DNA of 64,000 bases from JAZDRH01 sp047470865 (lineage in GTDB: Bacteria > Pseudomonadota > Gammaproteobacteria > Pseudomonadales > Pseudomonadaceae). The notes beneath the pieces are model-generated. The model was not told the DNA's origin. It worked only from the letters and a program-made list of their open reading frames with translations, and ran no database searches. Location of the stretch: assembly GCF_047470865.1 (NCBI RefSeq), contig NZ_JAZDRH010000018.1, positions 4,401 through 68,400 of the forward strand, given 5' to 3'. Both the position numbers and the translations under genes were made by a program. Positions 15,417-24,972 of this stretch are shown piece by piece (within the stretch, counting starts at the first letter, position 1; each line of letters starts with the position of its first letter).

Positions 15417-17777
15417 TTAAGGTATGAGCGTTAAGGTTGATTGTGTATTACTGGCAATATCACTGTCTTTAAGCCACATAGCACGGTACTTGCCTTGTAA
15501 GTAGTCTTGTGCTTGGTCGTTGTAATGTTTATCAAACAGCACACCGCTTTGACCAACAGGAATAACGGCCTGAGCCTGATCTGCTTGAGCAAAGTCGATC
15601 ACACGTCGAGTAGAAGGTCCATACACTACTTTCCAAGGCGCTAAGCTTGGCGTTTGTGCTTGATTATTTGGCAGTTCACGAGAGCCTGCGGTTGGAAATG
15701 GACCGACATCAAATATTTTATCTAAAGGCGCTTTATGCCCTAAAGGGTGTTTGTGACTAACGCTATTGACCTTAGACCATGCCCACTGTTGTGGGTCTGA
15801 ACCATATAGCTGCGTGAGATGGACTATGCTTTGTTGCCATGCCAGTTTTACAGCGTTAGCGCGCGAACCTTGGCTTTGCCACCAAATAGAATCTTTATTG
15901 GCGGTTAAGTTAGGAATAGCATTATCTATGTTGTGCGAGTGCATTAGGCTGTTAAAAACCTCAGCACCTAAAGCTGGCTTTAATGTGTTTTCTAATAGTT
16001 GGTGTAAAAAGCTGTAGTAGAGCGTTGCATTTACTGAGTCCAATTGAAACTCACCTTGCCATTGGCTGAGTGAAGCAATGAGTTGTTGCTCCTGTGTAGA
16101 CTGGGCTGCATCGGCAAGCTCTTGTAATAGTGGCTGTAATGTGCGAGCTGCATGGTCAGTCTTAACCATTAACTGCAACGCTTTAGAATCTTCGTTTGTC
16201 CACTGTTTATTAGGTTGGCGTAGGGCTTTGTCTAAAGCTAGTCCGCGCTCTTTAACATTGTAATAGCCAGGAATCTCAATGCCTTTAGGTGATGCCGTCT
16301 GGTAGTTTGCTGAAACAATATAGCCCTGTGCAGGATTGATAGCTTTAGGGTTATAAGAAAAATCATAAATACCAAATTTCTCTGCCTCGCCCTTATCTGC
16401 ATTTAAAATAAATAACGAATTTACTCCTTCTGGACGAATTGGCAAAGCACCAGCTGCCCACCAAGCAATATCACCTTGTGCATTAGCCCAAACAACATTC
16501 AACCCTGGTGAGTGAATCTGTTGTACTGCTTGTTCAGCTTTGTCGACAGTATTGGCTCGGTTTAATTGATAAATGGCGCTTAACAATGGATTGTCTGTTT
16601 CAGTTAGCGCCCACCACATGCTGATAGGCGTTTTATCTTCCCAGCCTTTGATTGCAGGGTTGATGATAGGGCCATAAGGCGTGCTAGCTAAGTCTAGAAT
16701 AACCGGGGCTTGGCCTTTAACGTTGATTTCATCACGCGCATGCTCAATGTTAACCCATTGCTGATTAACACGTACTTGATCAGGGTTATCGGGATTGCGA
16801 GTTTGGGCAATAAAATCAATATCGTCATTTTGGAACATGGTTAAGCTCCAACCAAATTCTTGGTTATGGCCTAACAAAGCGAAAGGAATAAGTGCCGCAT
16901 GAAAACCATAAAGCTCAAAATCAGGTGTTTTCAAACTGGCTTCGTACCAAACAGCTGGAGTCGAAAAAGAAATATGAGGATCACCAGCTAATAAAGGTTT
17001 GCCGCTTGCTGTTTTATTGCCTGCAATTACCCATGCATTACTGCCTTCAAATTGAGGTAAGCCTAACTCCATAATGCGTTGATTGGTTAAGTAGGCGAGT
17101 TGGTTAAACGCGGCCCAATCAATGCGATTTGTCGCCTGTAAGTCAACATCGGCTTGTTCAAAGTTAAAGTCAAAAATAGCTAAATACTCAGGGCCTAGCT
17201 CATCACGAATATAAGTAAGACTAGGCTCTGTCTTAAATGCATTGGCAAAGCTAAAGGCTAAATAGCCAGCCGCCGCAATAGTATCTTCAATGGTGAAAGG
17301 ACGTGGCTCAATGCCTAAAATTTCAAATTCGAGTGGGCGGCTATTGTTATCTTGGAAACTATTAATGCCGTCTAGATAAGCTTGTAACGCTTTTACTTCG
17401 GGGCTGTTAAGGTCTAGTTTTCTACTGTATTGCTGAGCAAATTGGTTAACCCGTAATGTGCGAAACACGCGGTCAATGGGCACTAGATCAGGCCCTAAAA
17501 TTTCCGCTAATTGTCCACGCGATAAACGGCGCAACATTTCCATTTGAAATAAACGATCTTGTGCTTGTACATAGCCTAAAGCGCGGTACATATCCAGCTC
17601 ATTCTGTGCCTGAATATGTGGAATACCTCGCTGATCGTAGTTGACTGTAACGAGAGCAGATAGCCCAGCTAATACGAGACTGCCTTCACGCTGGGGAAAT
17701 TTACTGCGCAGATGAAAGGTAACCGCGGCAGCAATAATTAGCACTAATGCAGTGAATACATAAAATAAGCGCTTCAT
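15417..17777 (-). CDS. Penicillin acylase family protein (Ntn hydrolase)
   Basis: 786 residues. N-terminal hydrophobic signal/anchor (about 5-22), alpha chain, and beta chain that should start at Ser246 in EGSNAWVIAGNK, the autocatalytic cleavage site and nucleophile. GKPLLAGDPH follows as in the penicillin amidase family. Members hydrolyse amide bonds of beta-lactams, acyl-homoserine lactones or cyclic lipopeptides in the periplasm. Length and pattern do not tell which; a quorum-quenching role is possible only by family analogy. Monocistronic, own terminator. Confidence 0.88.
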   Translation of the reverse strand: MKRLFYVFTALVLIIAAAVTFHLRSKFPQREGSLVLAGLSALVTVNYDQRGIPHIQAQNELDMYRALGYVQAQDRLFQMEMLRRLSRGQLAEILGPDLVPIDRVFRTLRVNQFAQQYSRKLDLNSPEVKALQAYLDGINSFQDNNSRPLEFEILGIEPRPFTIEDTIAAAGYLAFSFANAFKTEPSLTYIRDELGPEYLAIFDFNFEQADVDLQATNRIDWAAFNQLAYLTNQRIMELGLPQFEGSNAWVIAGNKTASGKPLLAGDPHISFSTPAVWYEASLKTPDFELYGFHAALIPFALLGHNQEFGWSLTMFQNDDIDFIAQTRNPDNPDQVRVNQQWVNIEHARDEINVKGQAPVILDLASTPYGPIINPAIKGWEDKTPISMWWALTETDNPLLSAIYQLNRANTVDKAEQAVQQIHSPGLNVVWANAQGDIAWWAAGALPIRPEGVNSLFILNADKGEAEKFGIYDFSYNPKAINPAQGYIVSANYQTASPKGIEIPGYYNVKERGLALDKALRQPNKQWTNEDSKALQLMVKTDHAARTLQPLLQELADAAQSTQEQQLIASLSQWQGEFQLDSVNATLYYSFLHQLLENTLKPALGAEVFNSLMHSHNIDNAIPNLTANKDSIWWQSQGSRANAVKLAWQQSIVHLTQLYGSDPQQWAWSKVNSVSHKHPLGHKAPLDKIFDVGPFPTAGSRELPNNQAQTPSLAPWKVVYGPSTRRVIDFAQADQAQAVIPVGQSGVLFDKHYNDQAQDYLQGKYRAMWLKDSDIASNTQSTLTLIP

Positions 17778-17840
17778 AGCAGTCCTTTGATTATTGATAT
17801 AGGGCTTGGCTAACTATAGCGGCTAGCTAGTATTTATGCT

Positions 17841-18629
17841 TTATTCGATAGTCGACCAATGGAATAACTGTTGCACATTATTTGTGGTGATTTGAGCCAA
17901 CTGCTCAGGGCTGATCTGTTTAAGCTGCGCCAGTTGTTGGCAAATTTGCGGCAAAAATTCAGGGCTGTTGCGCTGCTTGGCATGGAAACTAGGTGGCATA
18001 TCGGGTGCATCTGTTTCTAATACCCAGTGCTGTGTAGGTATTTTTCTAAAGACAAGGTGCAAGCGTTTGGCTTGCTCCCACGTAGCCGCCCCGCCAATAC
18101 CTAAGTAAAAACCTAATTTAAGATATTCTTTAGCTTCTTCAAGACTGCCTGAAAAGGCATGCACAATACCGCCACGTTCTAGTTTTACCTGTTTTAAGTA
18201 TTTCACCGTGTCAGCATGGGCACGGCGCACATGCAAGCAAACGGGTAAATAAAATTGTTTAGCTATTTCAAGTTGTGCTTGAAATAGCTTTTGCTGCTTG
18301 GTTTTATCTAATTCTGCAAGGTAGTAATCCAAACCAATTTCACCTACAGCCACACACTTATTGTGCTGAGAGAAGCGTTGTAGATAGGTTTCCAGTTGTA
18401 TTAAATCCTGCTGTGTATGCTGTGCTAAAAACATAGGATGCAAGCCAAAAGCAGCATAAAGCATTGAGTGCTGTTGGCAGAGCTGCCATAGTTTGTCCCA
18501 GTTTGCTAAGCTAATTCCCATTACTAAAGCACGCTTTACGCCAAGCGCTTGGCAGCCTGCCAGCACTTGCAAGCGGTCATGCTCAAACACGGCAAAATCT
18601 AAATGTGTGTGGCTATCAATCAGCTGCAT
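17841..18629 (-). CDS. tatD: TatD-family metal-dependent deoxyribonuclease
   Basis: 262 residues, TIM-barrel metallohydrolase. N-terminal DSHTHLDF (metal-binding His-x-His), GEIGLDYY near 97-104, HVRRAHADT near 133-141 and the final metal ligand in LETDAPDMPP near 199-208. Family members are 3'-5' exonucleases or AP endonucleases. It follows prfC on the same strand after a hairpin terminator. The exact paralogue (tatD, ycfH or yjjV type) is not certain. Confidence 0.85.
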   Translation of the reverse strand: MQLIDSHTHLDFAVFEHDRLQVLAGCQALGVKRALVMGISLANWDKLWQLCQQHSMLYAAFGLHPMFLAQHTQQDLIQLETYLQRFSQHNKCVAVGEIGLDYYLAELDKTKQQKLFQAQLEIAKQFYLPVCLHVRRAHADTVKYLKQVKLERGGIVHAFSGSLEEAKEYLKLGFYLGIGGAATWEQAKRLHLVFRKIPTQHWVLETDAPDMPPSFHAKQRNSPEFLPQICQQLAQLKQISPEQLAQITTNNVQQLFHWSTIE

Positions 18630-18657
18630 ACTTTAGCTAAAGCTCCAGCGGCGCAGA

Positions 18658-18686
18658 TATAAAAACGCAGGCATAAAGCCTGCGTA
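18658..18686 (-). terminator. Terminator of prfC
   Basis: 8-bp perfect stem 18665-18672 with 18678-18685 and a 5-base loop; on the minus strand it is followed by a run of T. Just beyond the prfC stop. Confidence 0.8.
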
Positions 18687-18690
18687 GTGA

Positions 18691-20280
18691 TTAATGATGC
18701 TCGCGCGTGGCACGGAATTTAATATCTGGCCAACGTTCTTCCATTAAGCTTAGGTTGACTCGCGTTGGTGCCAAATAAGTTAAATGACCACCGCCATCAA
18801 TCGCAAGGTTTTCTAAGGCTTTATTGCTGAATTCTTCAAGCTTTTTCTTATCGCTGCATTCAATCCAACGCGCAGACCACACGTTGACCGATTCATAGAT
18901 ACATTCTACCTTGTATTCTTCTTTTAAGCGGCTTGCCACCACATCAAACTGCAACACACCAACTGCGCCCAAAATAATGTCGTTATTGCGTTCTGGGAAG
19001 AATACTTGAGTAGCGCCTTCTTCGGCTAATTCCTGCAAACCTTGACGCAGTTGCTTAGATTTTAGCGGATCTTTCAGGCGCACACGGCGGAATAATTCTG
19101 GCGCAAAGTGTGGAATACCTGTAAATGACAGCTTCTCGCCCGAAGTAAAGGTATCACCAATTTGAATGGTGCCATGATTATGCAAACCAATAATATCGCC
19201 CGCATAGGCTTCTTCTAAACGCTCACGGTCACTGGAGAAAAAGGTTAGCGCATCGGCAATTTTAATGTCTTTATTAATGCGTGCATGCTGCATTTTCATG
19301 CCTTGCTCATACTTACCTGAACAAACACGCATAAACGCAATACGGTCGCGATGGCGCGGATCCATATTGGCTTGAATTTTAAACACAAAACCTGTGAAAG
19401 CTTCTTCTGTTGGCAGCACTTCGCGCTCTTGTGTCATACGTGGCTGCGGTGCTGGCGACCAGTCTACAAAGGCATTTAGCACATGATCAACACCAAAGTT
19501 ACCTAGAGCCGTACCAAAGAACACAGGCGTCATTTGCCCTTTTAAAAATTCGTCATGGTTAAACTCATGGCAAGCACCTTGCACTAACTCCAGTTCTTCA
19601 ATGAAGTTATCGTAATTATCACCAATCAGTGCACGAGCCTCATCACTGTCTAAGCCTTGAATTTTTTTCACTTCAGTGCGCTCATGACCATGACCGGCGG
19701 TGTAAACAAAAATGCAGTCATCAGAAAGGTGATAAACACCTTTGAACTCACGGTAAGAGCCTATTGGCCAAGTGATAGGCGCTGCTTTAATTTTGAGTAC
19801 GTCTTCAATTTCATCCAGCAGCTCAATAGGATCACGAATATCACGGTCGAGTTTATTGATAAAACTGATAATTGGCGTATCGCGTAAACGACAAACATCC
19901 ATTAAAGCAATAGTACGTGGCTCAACCCCTTTACCGCCATCGAGCATCATCAAGGCACTGTCTACCGCCGTCAGTGTGCGATAGGTATCTTCTGAGAAGT
20001 CTTCGTGGCCTGGGGTATCCAGCAGGTTGATCATATGCTCACGATAAGGAAACTGCATAACCGAGGTGGTAATAGAAATACCCCGTTGCTTCTCCATCTC
20101 CATCCAGTCAGACGTAGCATGGCGATCAGACTTACGCGACTTAACAGTACCCGCCACCGAAATAGCTTGTCCCATTAACAGTAAACGCTCAGTAATGGTT
20201 GTTTTACCAGCGTCAGGGTGAGAAATAATAGCGAAGGTGCGGCGTTTCGCGACTTCATTAAGAAAATCTTGGTTTGCCAT
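18691..20280 (-). CDS. prfC: Peptide chain release factor 3 (RF3), 5' end supplied by the inserted element
   Basis: 529 residues, full length. RF3 is a GTPase that recycles RF1/RF2 after termination. P-loop SHPDAGKTT near residues 20-28, LLDTPGHEDFSEDTYR near 90-105, NKLD near 143, and EF-Tu-like domains 2 and 3. The N terminus (MANQDFLNEVAKRRTFAII) differs from the displaced native start at 42836 (MSKLAAEVAKHRTFAII). The second resembles Pseudomonas RF3, so the present first ten or so codons and the promoter come from the integrated element, as known for SXT/R391 integration in prfC. The ribosome site before the ATG is weak. Promoter expected in 20281-20455, where I see only an AT-rich stretch. 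Confidence 0.95.
   Translation of the reverse strand: MANQDFLNEVAKRRTFAIISHPDAGKTTITERLLLMGQAISVAGTVKSRKSDRHATSDWMEMEKQRGISITTSVMQFPYREHMINLLDTPGHEDFSEDTYRTLTAVDSALMMLDGGKGVEPRTIALMDVCRLRDTPIISFINKLDRDIRDPIELLDEIEDVLKIKAAPITWPIGSYREFKGVYHLSDDCIFVYTAGHGHERTEVKKIQGLDSDEARALIGDNYDNFIEELELVQGACHEFNHDEFLKGQMTPVFFGTALGNFGVDHVLNAFVDWSPAPQPRMTQEREVLPTEEAFTGFVFKIQANMDPRHRDRIAFMRVCSGKYEQGMKMQHARINKDIKIADALTFFSSDRERLEEAYAGDIIGLHNHGTIQIGDTFTSGEKLSFTGIPHFAPELFRRVRLKDPLKSKQLRQGLQELAEEGATQVFFPERNNDIILGAVGVLQFDVVASRLKEEYKVECIYESVNVWSARWIECSDKKKLEEFSNKALENLAIDGGGHLTYLAPTRVNLSLMEERWPDIKFRATREHH
20210..20256. repeat. Left attachment site (attL) of the prfC-inserted element
   Basis: 47-base segment inside prfC codons 9-24, repeated in direct orientation at 42772-42818 with one mismatch (C at 20243, T in the other copy). 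The sequences diverge on both sides of it. This is the signature of site-specific integration into the 5' end of prfC. The exact crossover point lies somewhere within the shared stretch. Confidence 0.85.
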
Positions 20281-20455
20281 GAGTAAATTCTTTTAGTTGG
20301 TACACGGATTAGCAGAGGGTTTCACAAATACACTTTTCAGTTCGTCAACCGTTAAGTCCGTAGTGTTAATCGTAATTGGCCTATATTTTCGCTGATCTTG
20401 ACTTTATAAACAATCAATAGATATATTCCATTGGTGACTCCTTAATTTGGTTGTG

Positions 20456-20765
20456 AAGGAGTCCCCCCAACTGGGGAGAACTCCCCTAATTGGGTGGTGA
20501 AAAGGCGAACCGCAAGGAACGTATGGTTGAGCATGTAAAAACATGCAGGCTATTTGTTTAAGGAGGCTAGCTACCTCTTAGTATCACTGAGAAAACTCAG
20601 CGGAGGGCTTCCTTTGAGCTCATGCTCTCAGGCGCAGATATCACTGAAACAGATCAGCAATATTTGATAGTCAGTGTAACCGTCTTATCCAGACAGGATA
20701 GTTAGAAAGATGCTCAATTCTTCCACCTAGCTGAAAGGCCATTACCTCACAGAGGATTAGGCTAG
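20456..20765 (+). ncRNA. Candidate structured RNA / long leader upstream of the first element gene
   Basis: No open reading frame fits this stretch, but it is a chain of perfect hairpins: CCCAA 20466-20470 with TTGGG 20490-20494 enclosing GGGGAG 20473-20478 with CTCCCC 20481-20486; GCATGT 20531-20536 with ACATGC 20541-20546 (loop AAAA); GAGG/CCTC 20563-20577; CTGAG 20587-20591 with CTCAG 20596-20600 (loop AAAA); CACTGA near 20649 with TCAGTG near 20680, enclosing GATCA/TGAT; TATCC/GGATA near 20697. Either a cis-regulatory leader of the gene at 20798 or an independent RNA. The strand is inferred from the downstream gene. 20281-20455 to its left shows nothing recognisable beyond the element-side prfC promoter region. 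Confidence 0.5.
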
Positions 20766-20797
20766 GGACTGATTATTGTCATATCAGGAGCAAACTT

Positions 20798-21400
20798 ATG
20801 GCCCAAGCAAAACCCAATTACTCAAAACCCATCTTTGAACAATCATTCACAATTAACAGCTTACAGGCACAACGTGTCGTTGACCGTGTTTTTAGACGGA
20901 TGGTCAGTGCGCTTTACGGAATCGATGTCATCCTGCGCATCATTGGCGATGAGAACGAAATTGATGAAGTGGAACAGATCATTAGCCAGTTGATCGAGGA
21001 TTGCGCTAAAGCGGTAGACAACGAACAAGCTCGTTTAGACAAACTGATGGAGTCCAACGGCATCGATGAAGTACCTGACTACACCGACCCGATTACCTTC
21101 AACGCCAAAATAAGCTCGCCCCAGGTTGGCTAGTTTGTCGGCTTAGTTCGCAAACTCGATGCATTGATGATCTCAATGGACACACTTTGGTTATCTAGCG
21201 TGCTTAGCAACAAACAACGTGCTGATGGTAACTACGCATGGCAACAGCGCATTATCAAACTGGCTCGACGTATTATTGATATCGAAATTCGCGCACGAAA
21301 ATCAGCCCAAGCTAAGGGTAAAGAAGCAGAAGTTGAACAAGCGGTGCCTTCAACCGATGACGATATCACTGAAGAGGAAACAGATACCCCCGCCAACTAG
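20798..21400 (+). pseudogene. DUF1845/AcaB-like ICE protein interrupted by one amber codon
   Basis: Two pieces in the same frame: residues 1-111 (20798-21130), TAG at 21131-21133, then an open frame to 21400 in which FVGLVRKLDAL continues the domain straight after the stop. Together about 200 residues. The second part (MDTLWLSSVLSNKQRADGN and YAWQQRIIKLARRI) resembles the ICE-encoded DUF1845 family (PFL_4669 type, now linked to AcaB-like regulators). No frameshift is seen. Either a nonsense-inactivated gene or one read through by a suppressor tRNA. The family call rests on memory of the family's pattern. Good ribosome site (AGGAG) before the ATG. Confidence 0.6.
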
Positions 21401-21508
21401 CCAACTGGGCTCCCATCAACCAGCCCCTCTCGAAGGGGCTCTTCATCTTGCTGTATTTTCTATCAAAATCATTAAAATGAATTTAACTGTCATTTTTGGC
21501 TAATTTAC

Positions 21509-21817
21509 ATGAATAGAACTAATTTTCTCGTTACTTTCTTGATAGCGTTGTTCGCGCTACCTACATTTGCAGAACACCCAACATCGTTCAGTCAGGCAAA
21601 ACGATTTGCCCGAGAAATTTACCAAGACAACCAAAGTACGTTTTACTGTGGATGTAGCTATAGCAATGATGGTGCGATTGATGCTGCATCTTGCGGATAT
21701 GAACCAAGGAGGCAACCGAAACGAGGTGAACGCTTAGAGTGGGAGCATGTTGTCTCAGCATGGGAAATTGGCCATCAACGCCAATACTGGCAACAGATCA
21801 GAAGCGCGTTGCCCTGA
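21509..21817 (+). pseudogene. Endonuclease I (EndA/NucM-like), C-terminally truncated
   Basis: 102 residues: signal peptide (about 1-21), FYCGCSYS with the cysteine pair typical of periplasmic endonuclease I, then RGERLEWEHVVSAWEIGHQ, where the histidine of the WEHV motif is catalytic. The family is 200-250 residues long; here the frame ends soon after the catalytic histidine and runs into the end of the convergent dsbC-like gene, so the C-terminal half, with the Asn/Glu metal ligands, is gone. SXT-type elements and related plasmids often carry such a nuclease. Confidence 0.65.
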
Positions 21818-21834
21818 ATACAGAGAGGCTTTCA

Positions 21835-22527
21835 TTAACGCCCCTCCAACCAAGCAGAAAGGTCATAAGGACGACCTCGGCTGATGCGACCATCATTGGC
21901 GACAATGAAAGGCACACCTTGAATGCCCAGGATTTGAGCCGTCACCAAGGTACTCTGCATTGGTTCTAAGTTGCAGGCATCATCCTGTTCTAGGTTACCA
22001 ATCCGGCCATTGAGCAATGCATCGGTGGCCGCTTTCTTGTCACGCGCACAGCCAAGCTGGCGAACCTGACGCTCTGAATCAGGACCAAGCACTGGTATAG
22101 GGAGTATTTGGAAGGTGCATTCTTTGGTTAGTGGTAAGGCTTGTTTCAAAAGCTCATGGCAATGCGGGCACCGGGGGGCAGCAAAGACCACCACTTTCTT
22201 TTTGCCTTCGCCCAGCGTCAGTGGATTCAAATCATCCATTTTTAAGCCAAGACGACTTAAGTCCAGCGTGTTCCCCGCTTCACGAGTTTCTTCAAGGCTG
22301 GTAAGCAGCTTTTTGGACCAGGCATCATAGAGCGTGCCATCAATGACGAATCGGCCACTGTCTGACATGAAAACAATACGGCCATTGCTTTCGACCGCTT
22401 TCATACCCGTGACAGGTAAAGAAACCATGCCGTCAATTTTGCCAACGGGCGACACTTCAGACACAGGTTCAGCTTGAACCAATGGAGACAGCGCAAGCGC
22501 CAGAATAATTGGAGATAGTTTTCGCAT
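21835..22527 (-). CDS. DsbC-like thiol:disulfide interchange protein of the conjugative element
   Basis: 230 residues. Signal peptide 1-19 (cleavage after VQA), N-terminal dimerisation region, thioredoxin-fold domain with active site CPHC in FAAPRCPHCHELL (near 115-127), and a cis-proline region in GIQGVPFIVA near 202-211. Periplasmic disulfide isomerase; in SXT/R391 elements a DsbC-like gene lies beside traC and helps to fold transfer proteins rich in cysteines. Its partner transfer genes are missing here. Confidence 0.85.
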   Translation of the reverse strand: MRKLSPIILALALSPLVQAEPVSEVSPVGKIDGMVSLPVTGMKAVESNGRIVFMSDSGRFVIDGTLYDAWSKKLLTSLEETREAGNTLDLSRLGLKMDDLNPLTLGEGKKKVVVFAAPRCPHCHELLKQALPLTKECTFQILPIPVLGPDSERQVRQLGCARDKKAATDALLNGRIGNLEQDDACNLEPMQSTLVTAQILGIQGVPFIVANDGRISRGRPYDLSAWLEGR

Positions 22528-22643
22528 GAGGAGTCCTCGTTAATGTAAATCGAGGCTCCAGTCTATGCAGTTGTCCCATGTGGACTCGGTTAGATAGATT
22601 GAAGAAATCGCAATCTAACTAGGTGAGGTTTGTTATAAACGAA

Positions 22644-23594
22644 TTACTTGGCGTTTGCGTTAATAAGCCAATCATCAAGCACTTGCTTCAATTTATCTAA
22701 TTGCTCTTGATGTTTTGCTTGATTCTTTGCCAATTTGTTAATGTTCTGCAACTTCCAACGAATCGCTGGCAAGTCTGCTACATTAGGATAATCAAACAAT
22801 GCCCAGTCAGGCTGCCCTCTTTTGAATGACATGAGGAAGGCATGATCCCTTTCTGTGAAATGTTTTTGCAGTTCAATTAACATGATAGGCCTAACAGAGG
22901 CTAAGTCTTTGCATTCAACTTTTTCAAAAGTCATTCCGTCAAATTCTGCCTGAAATTTCTCATTCAGAGGCTGCCAGTTTGGCGACATGACTTCATTAAT
23001 AGGCCGAGGATGACTTAGTGTATAGGTTAAAAAGCCCACTAAAATCTCTCTCGAAATCCCTTCACTGCCAAGTAACATACGCACATCAAATAAGTCGCGA
23101 GGATGTTGGCGATCCATTGCAGCACACAATTTCCCACCATACAGATCGGGAAGACTGACTACCTGAATCTCAGCATAACCAAACTCGTCTTCAACAGACT
23201 CTTTAACTGGCATTATCTCTGCACTATGCAGTGTACCTCTGGCGACGGGCGACACTTCAATTTTGATTGTCGCAACCGGACTTGATACAACGATTCTCAG
23301 TTCATCAGCTTTATTATCCTGAAATGCCGCTCGGATTTCTGGTTGAGTATTTATTCTATCTGTAATCCGCTGCAATGCAGCCCTGACATTAACCAAAGCC
23401 TCATCTCTTGGTTCAAGTGGAAGATAAGCAAGATCAATATCTACAGATAACCGAGGAAAATCTCTCACAAATAAATTAATGGCGGTGCCACCTTTAAGTG
23501 CAAAAACCGTCTCTGTTGCTACCACAGGAAGCATTCTTATGAGCAAGGAAACCTGTTTGTAATATGGGCTATCTTTATCCATTATGTTGTTCAC
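22644..23594 (-). CDS. abiEii: AbiEii-type nucleotidyltransferase toxin
   Basis: 316 residues. Nucleotidyltransferase motif ALKGGTAINLFVRDFPRLS then VDIDLAYLP (about 33-57), the GG...DxD pattern of AbiEii toxins of the DUF1814 group. Its start overlaps the end of the partner gene by 20 bases, as usual for a toxin encoded second. AbiE is a type IV toxin-antitoxin system giving abortive infection against phages (family knowledge). Confidence 0.9.
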   Translation of the reverse strand: MNNIMDKDSPYYKQVSLLIRMLPVVATETVFALKGGTAINLFVRDFPRLSVDIDLAYLPLEPRDEALVNVRAALQRITDRINTQPEIRAAFQDNKADELRIVVSSPVATIKIEVSPVARGTLHSAEIMPVKESVEDEFGYAEIQVVSLPDLYGGKLCAAMDRQHPRDLFDVRMLLGSEGISREILVGFLTYTLSHPRPINEVMSPNWQPLNEKFQAEFDGMTFEKVECKDLASVRPIMLIELQKHFTERDHAFLMSFKRGQPDWALFDYPNVADLPAIRWKLQNINKLAKNQAKHQEQLDKLKQVLDDWLINANAK

Positions 23595-24408
23595 CTTTTT
23601 TGACGCTTAATATCTCTGGCACTGTGATTTGATATCGCTCATCAAAACGTCCTTTTTCGACAACCTGCCGCTTTCCTGCACCCAATTTAATTCTTGTTTC
23701 ATCTATGCGATTGACCCACTGGTGATCGTAGTATCGACCCAGAAATAGAAATATTCGGTTTGCCTGAACAGAGCTGCTTCGTTCAAGAATATCTTGTACT
23801 TTTCTAGGGCTAAGATTGACTAAACCCTGAAATAATTCTGCGACATGCTCAAATGAAATCAGCTTCCCAATCCCGTCTACCACTTCATAGGCAGCAAGTT
23901 CTGCACAGCTGACAGTGATTTCTTTCTCTTTAACCGTGATCCTTTTCAAATCTTTCTCGGGATTCACTTCAAGCTTATGGTTTCCACAGTAAAACCAATT
24001 CTGATAAGGGAATTCACGAAACCATTTTGGTAAGGACGACTTGTTTTTAACGCAAATCCAAACTTGCTCTTTGTTCAGCTGTAAATAGTGACTCAGTCCC
24101 TGGTGAGTTAAGCTGCTCAATCCAGCCAAATGAACTGAAACGCCCAATTGCACATCTAATGCTTGAATGGCATCAACCCAAGTTGGCTTTATATCGCCCT
24201 GCGCATCTGGACGATAATACACGCCAGAACATAGCTTCTTTAGCCAACCGTTCTGCGCGTACTTTTGAGCCAAGGAATAGCTCACACCGTTTTCAGTCAG
24301 CCATTGCTGAAGTACTAGCGCACCAGGAGAGGTATGAGCAACAAGCCAGTTTATCTTAGATGACATTTTAACATCCAAAGTATGAATATCACGAACAGTA
24401 TAAACCAT
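23575..24408 (-). CDS. abiEi: AbiEi antitoxin/transcriptional regulator
   Basis: 277 residues. N-terminal winged-helix region (SYSLAQKYAQNGWLKKLCSG then VYYRPDA, about 38-65), then the larger antitoxin domain. AbiEi neutralises AbiEii and represses its own promoter by binding inverted repeats; one such repeat is at 24431-24449. Placed between traA and the dsbC-like gene, which corresponds to an SXT insertion hotspot. Confidence 0.88.
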   Translation of the reverse strand: MVYTVRDIHTLDVKMSSKINWLVAHTSPGALVLQQWLTENGVSYSLAQKYAQNGWLKKLCSGVYYRPDAQGDIKPTWVDAIQALDVQLGVSVHLAGLSSLTHQGLSHYLQLNKEQVWICVKNKSSLPKWFREFPYQNWFYCGNHKLEVNPEKDLKRITVKEKEITVSCAELAAYEVVDGIGKLISFEHVAELFQGLVNLSPRKVQDILERSSSVQANRIFLFLGRYYDHQWVNRIDETRIKLGAGKRQVVEKGRFDERYQITVPEILSVKKGEQHNG

Positions 24409-24430
24409 ATAGTTTATTGTGACAGTGATT

Positions 24431-24449
24431 TTAACACTTTAGGTGTTAA
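24431..24449 (-). promoter_or_regulatory. Inverted repeat upstream of abiEi, likely autoregulatory operator
   Basis: Perfect 7-base arms TTAACAC (24431-24437) and GTGTTAA (24443-24449), 5-base centre, 23 bases before the abiEi start. The surrounding 177-base gap holds no gene. Confidence 0.55.
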
Positions 24450-24585
24450 TATACCAAATACTGTAAACCAAACCCGCTAATGCGGCGTTGTTGAAATGAA
24501 AAGGTCTACACAACATCACCAATAACCCGATGCTGTATAGACCTAGTTTGATTACCCTAAGTGAACTGCCTACTATGGCTCACAT

Positions 24586-24972
24586 TCAGGTGCCCAGTAA
24601 AACGGCGCTGATTGCTGGAACTGTTGTGCCAATGACTTCTTGAGTGCTAGCAACAACAGGTAAGGTTGCAGACATAACACTTTCAACGACGGTTGGTGTA
24701 TTGTAGAGACCCATACCGCCACCAATGCCCAAGGCAAAAGCCATCAAGCTTTGGCGAGCGATACCGTCCACAATACCCACCAGAACCATGGCTCCCGCTA
24801 CGATCCGTCCCAAAGTACCTTGGGTCCAATCTTTTAGGGTATCCCACACATCGGTGAAAGCATCACCACCGGTGCCCGCAAATGAGGGCTCCGAAATTAT
24901 TAACGCCATCAAACCAAGCGCACCAATGGTCATTAGGCGCTGAGTTTGAATGCTGCGAACTGCATTTGTCAT
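24586..24972 (-). CDS. traA: Conjugative pilin TraA of the SXT type
   Basis: 128 residues. Long leader (about 1-32) ending in SFA, then a short mature pilin with two hydrophobic segments (about 55-75 and 78-95), a layout typical of F-like TraA/VirB2 pilins. Last gene of the run traL-E-K-B-V-A; its start overlaps the traV stop by 4 bases. Confidence 0.8.
   Translation of the reverse strand: MTNAVRSIQTQRLMTIGALGLMALIISEPSFAGTGGDAFTDVWDTLKDWTQGTLGRIVAGAMVLVGIVDGIARQSLMAFALGIGGGMGLYNTPTVVESVMSATLPVVASTQEVIGTTVPAISAVLLGT

Noticed and set aside
20456..20765. Hairpin chain considered as CRISPR array or group II intron
   Set aside because: Stems are all different in sequence, no equal spacers, no intron ORF and no domain V-like element recognised.
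21131..21133. Amber codons as pyrrolysine sites
   Set aside because: No pyl genes in view, affected proteins are not pyrrolysine enzymes, and the host is a gammaproteobacterium; suppression or decay is simpler.
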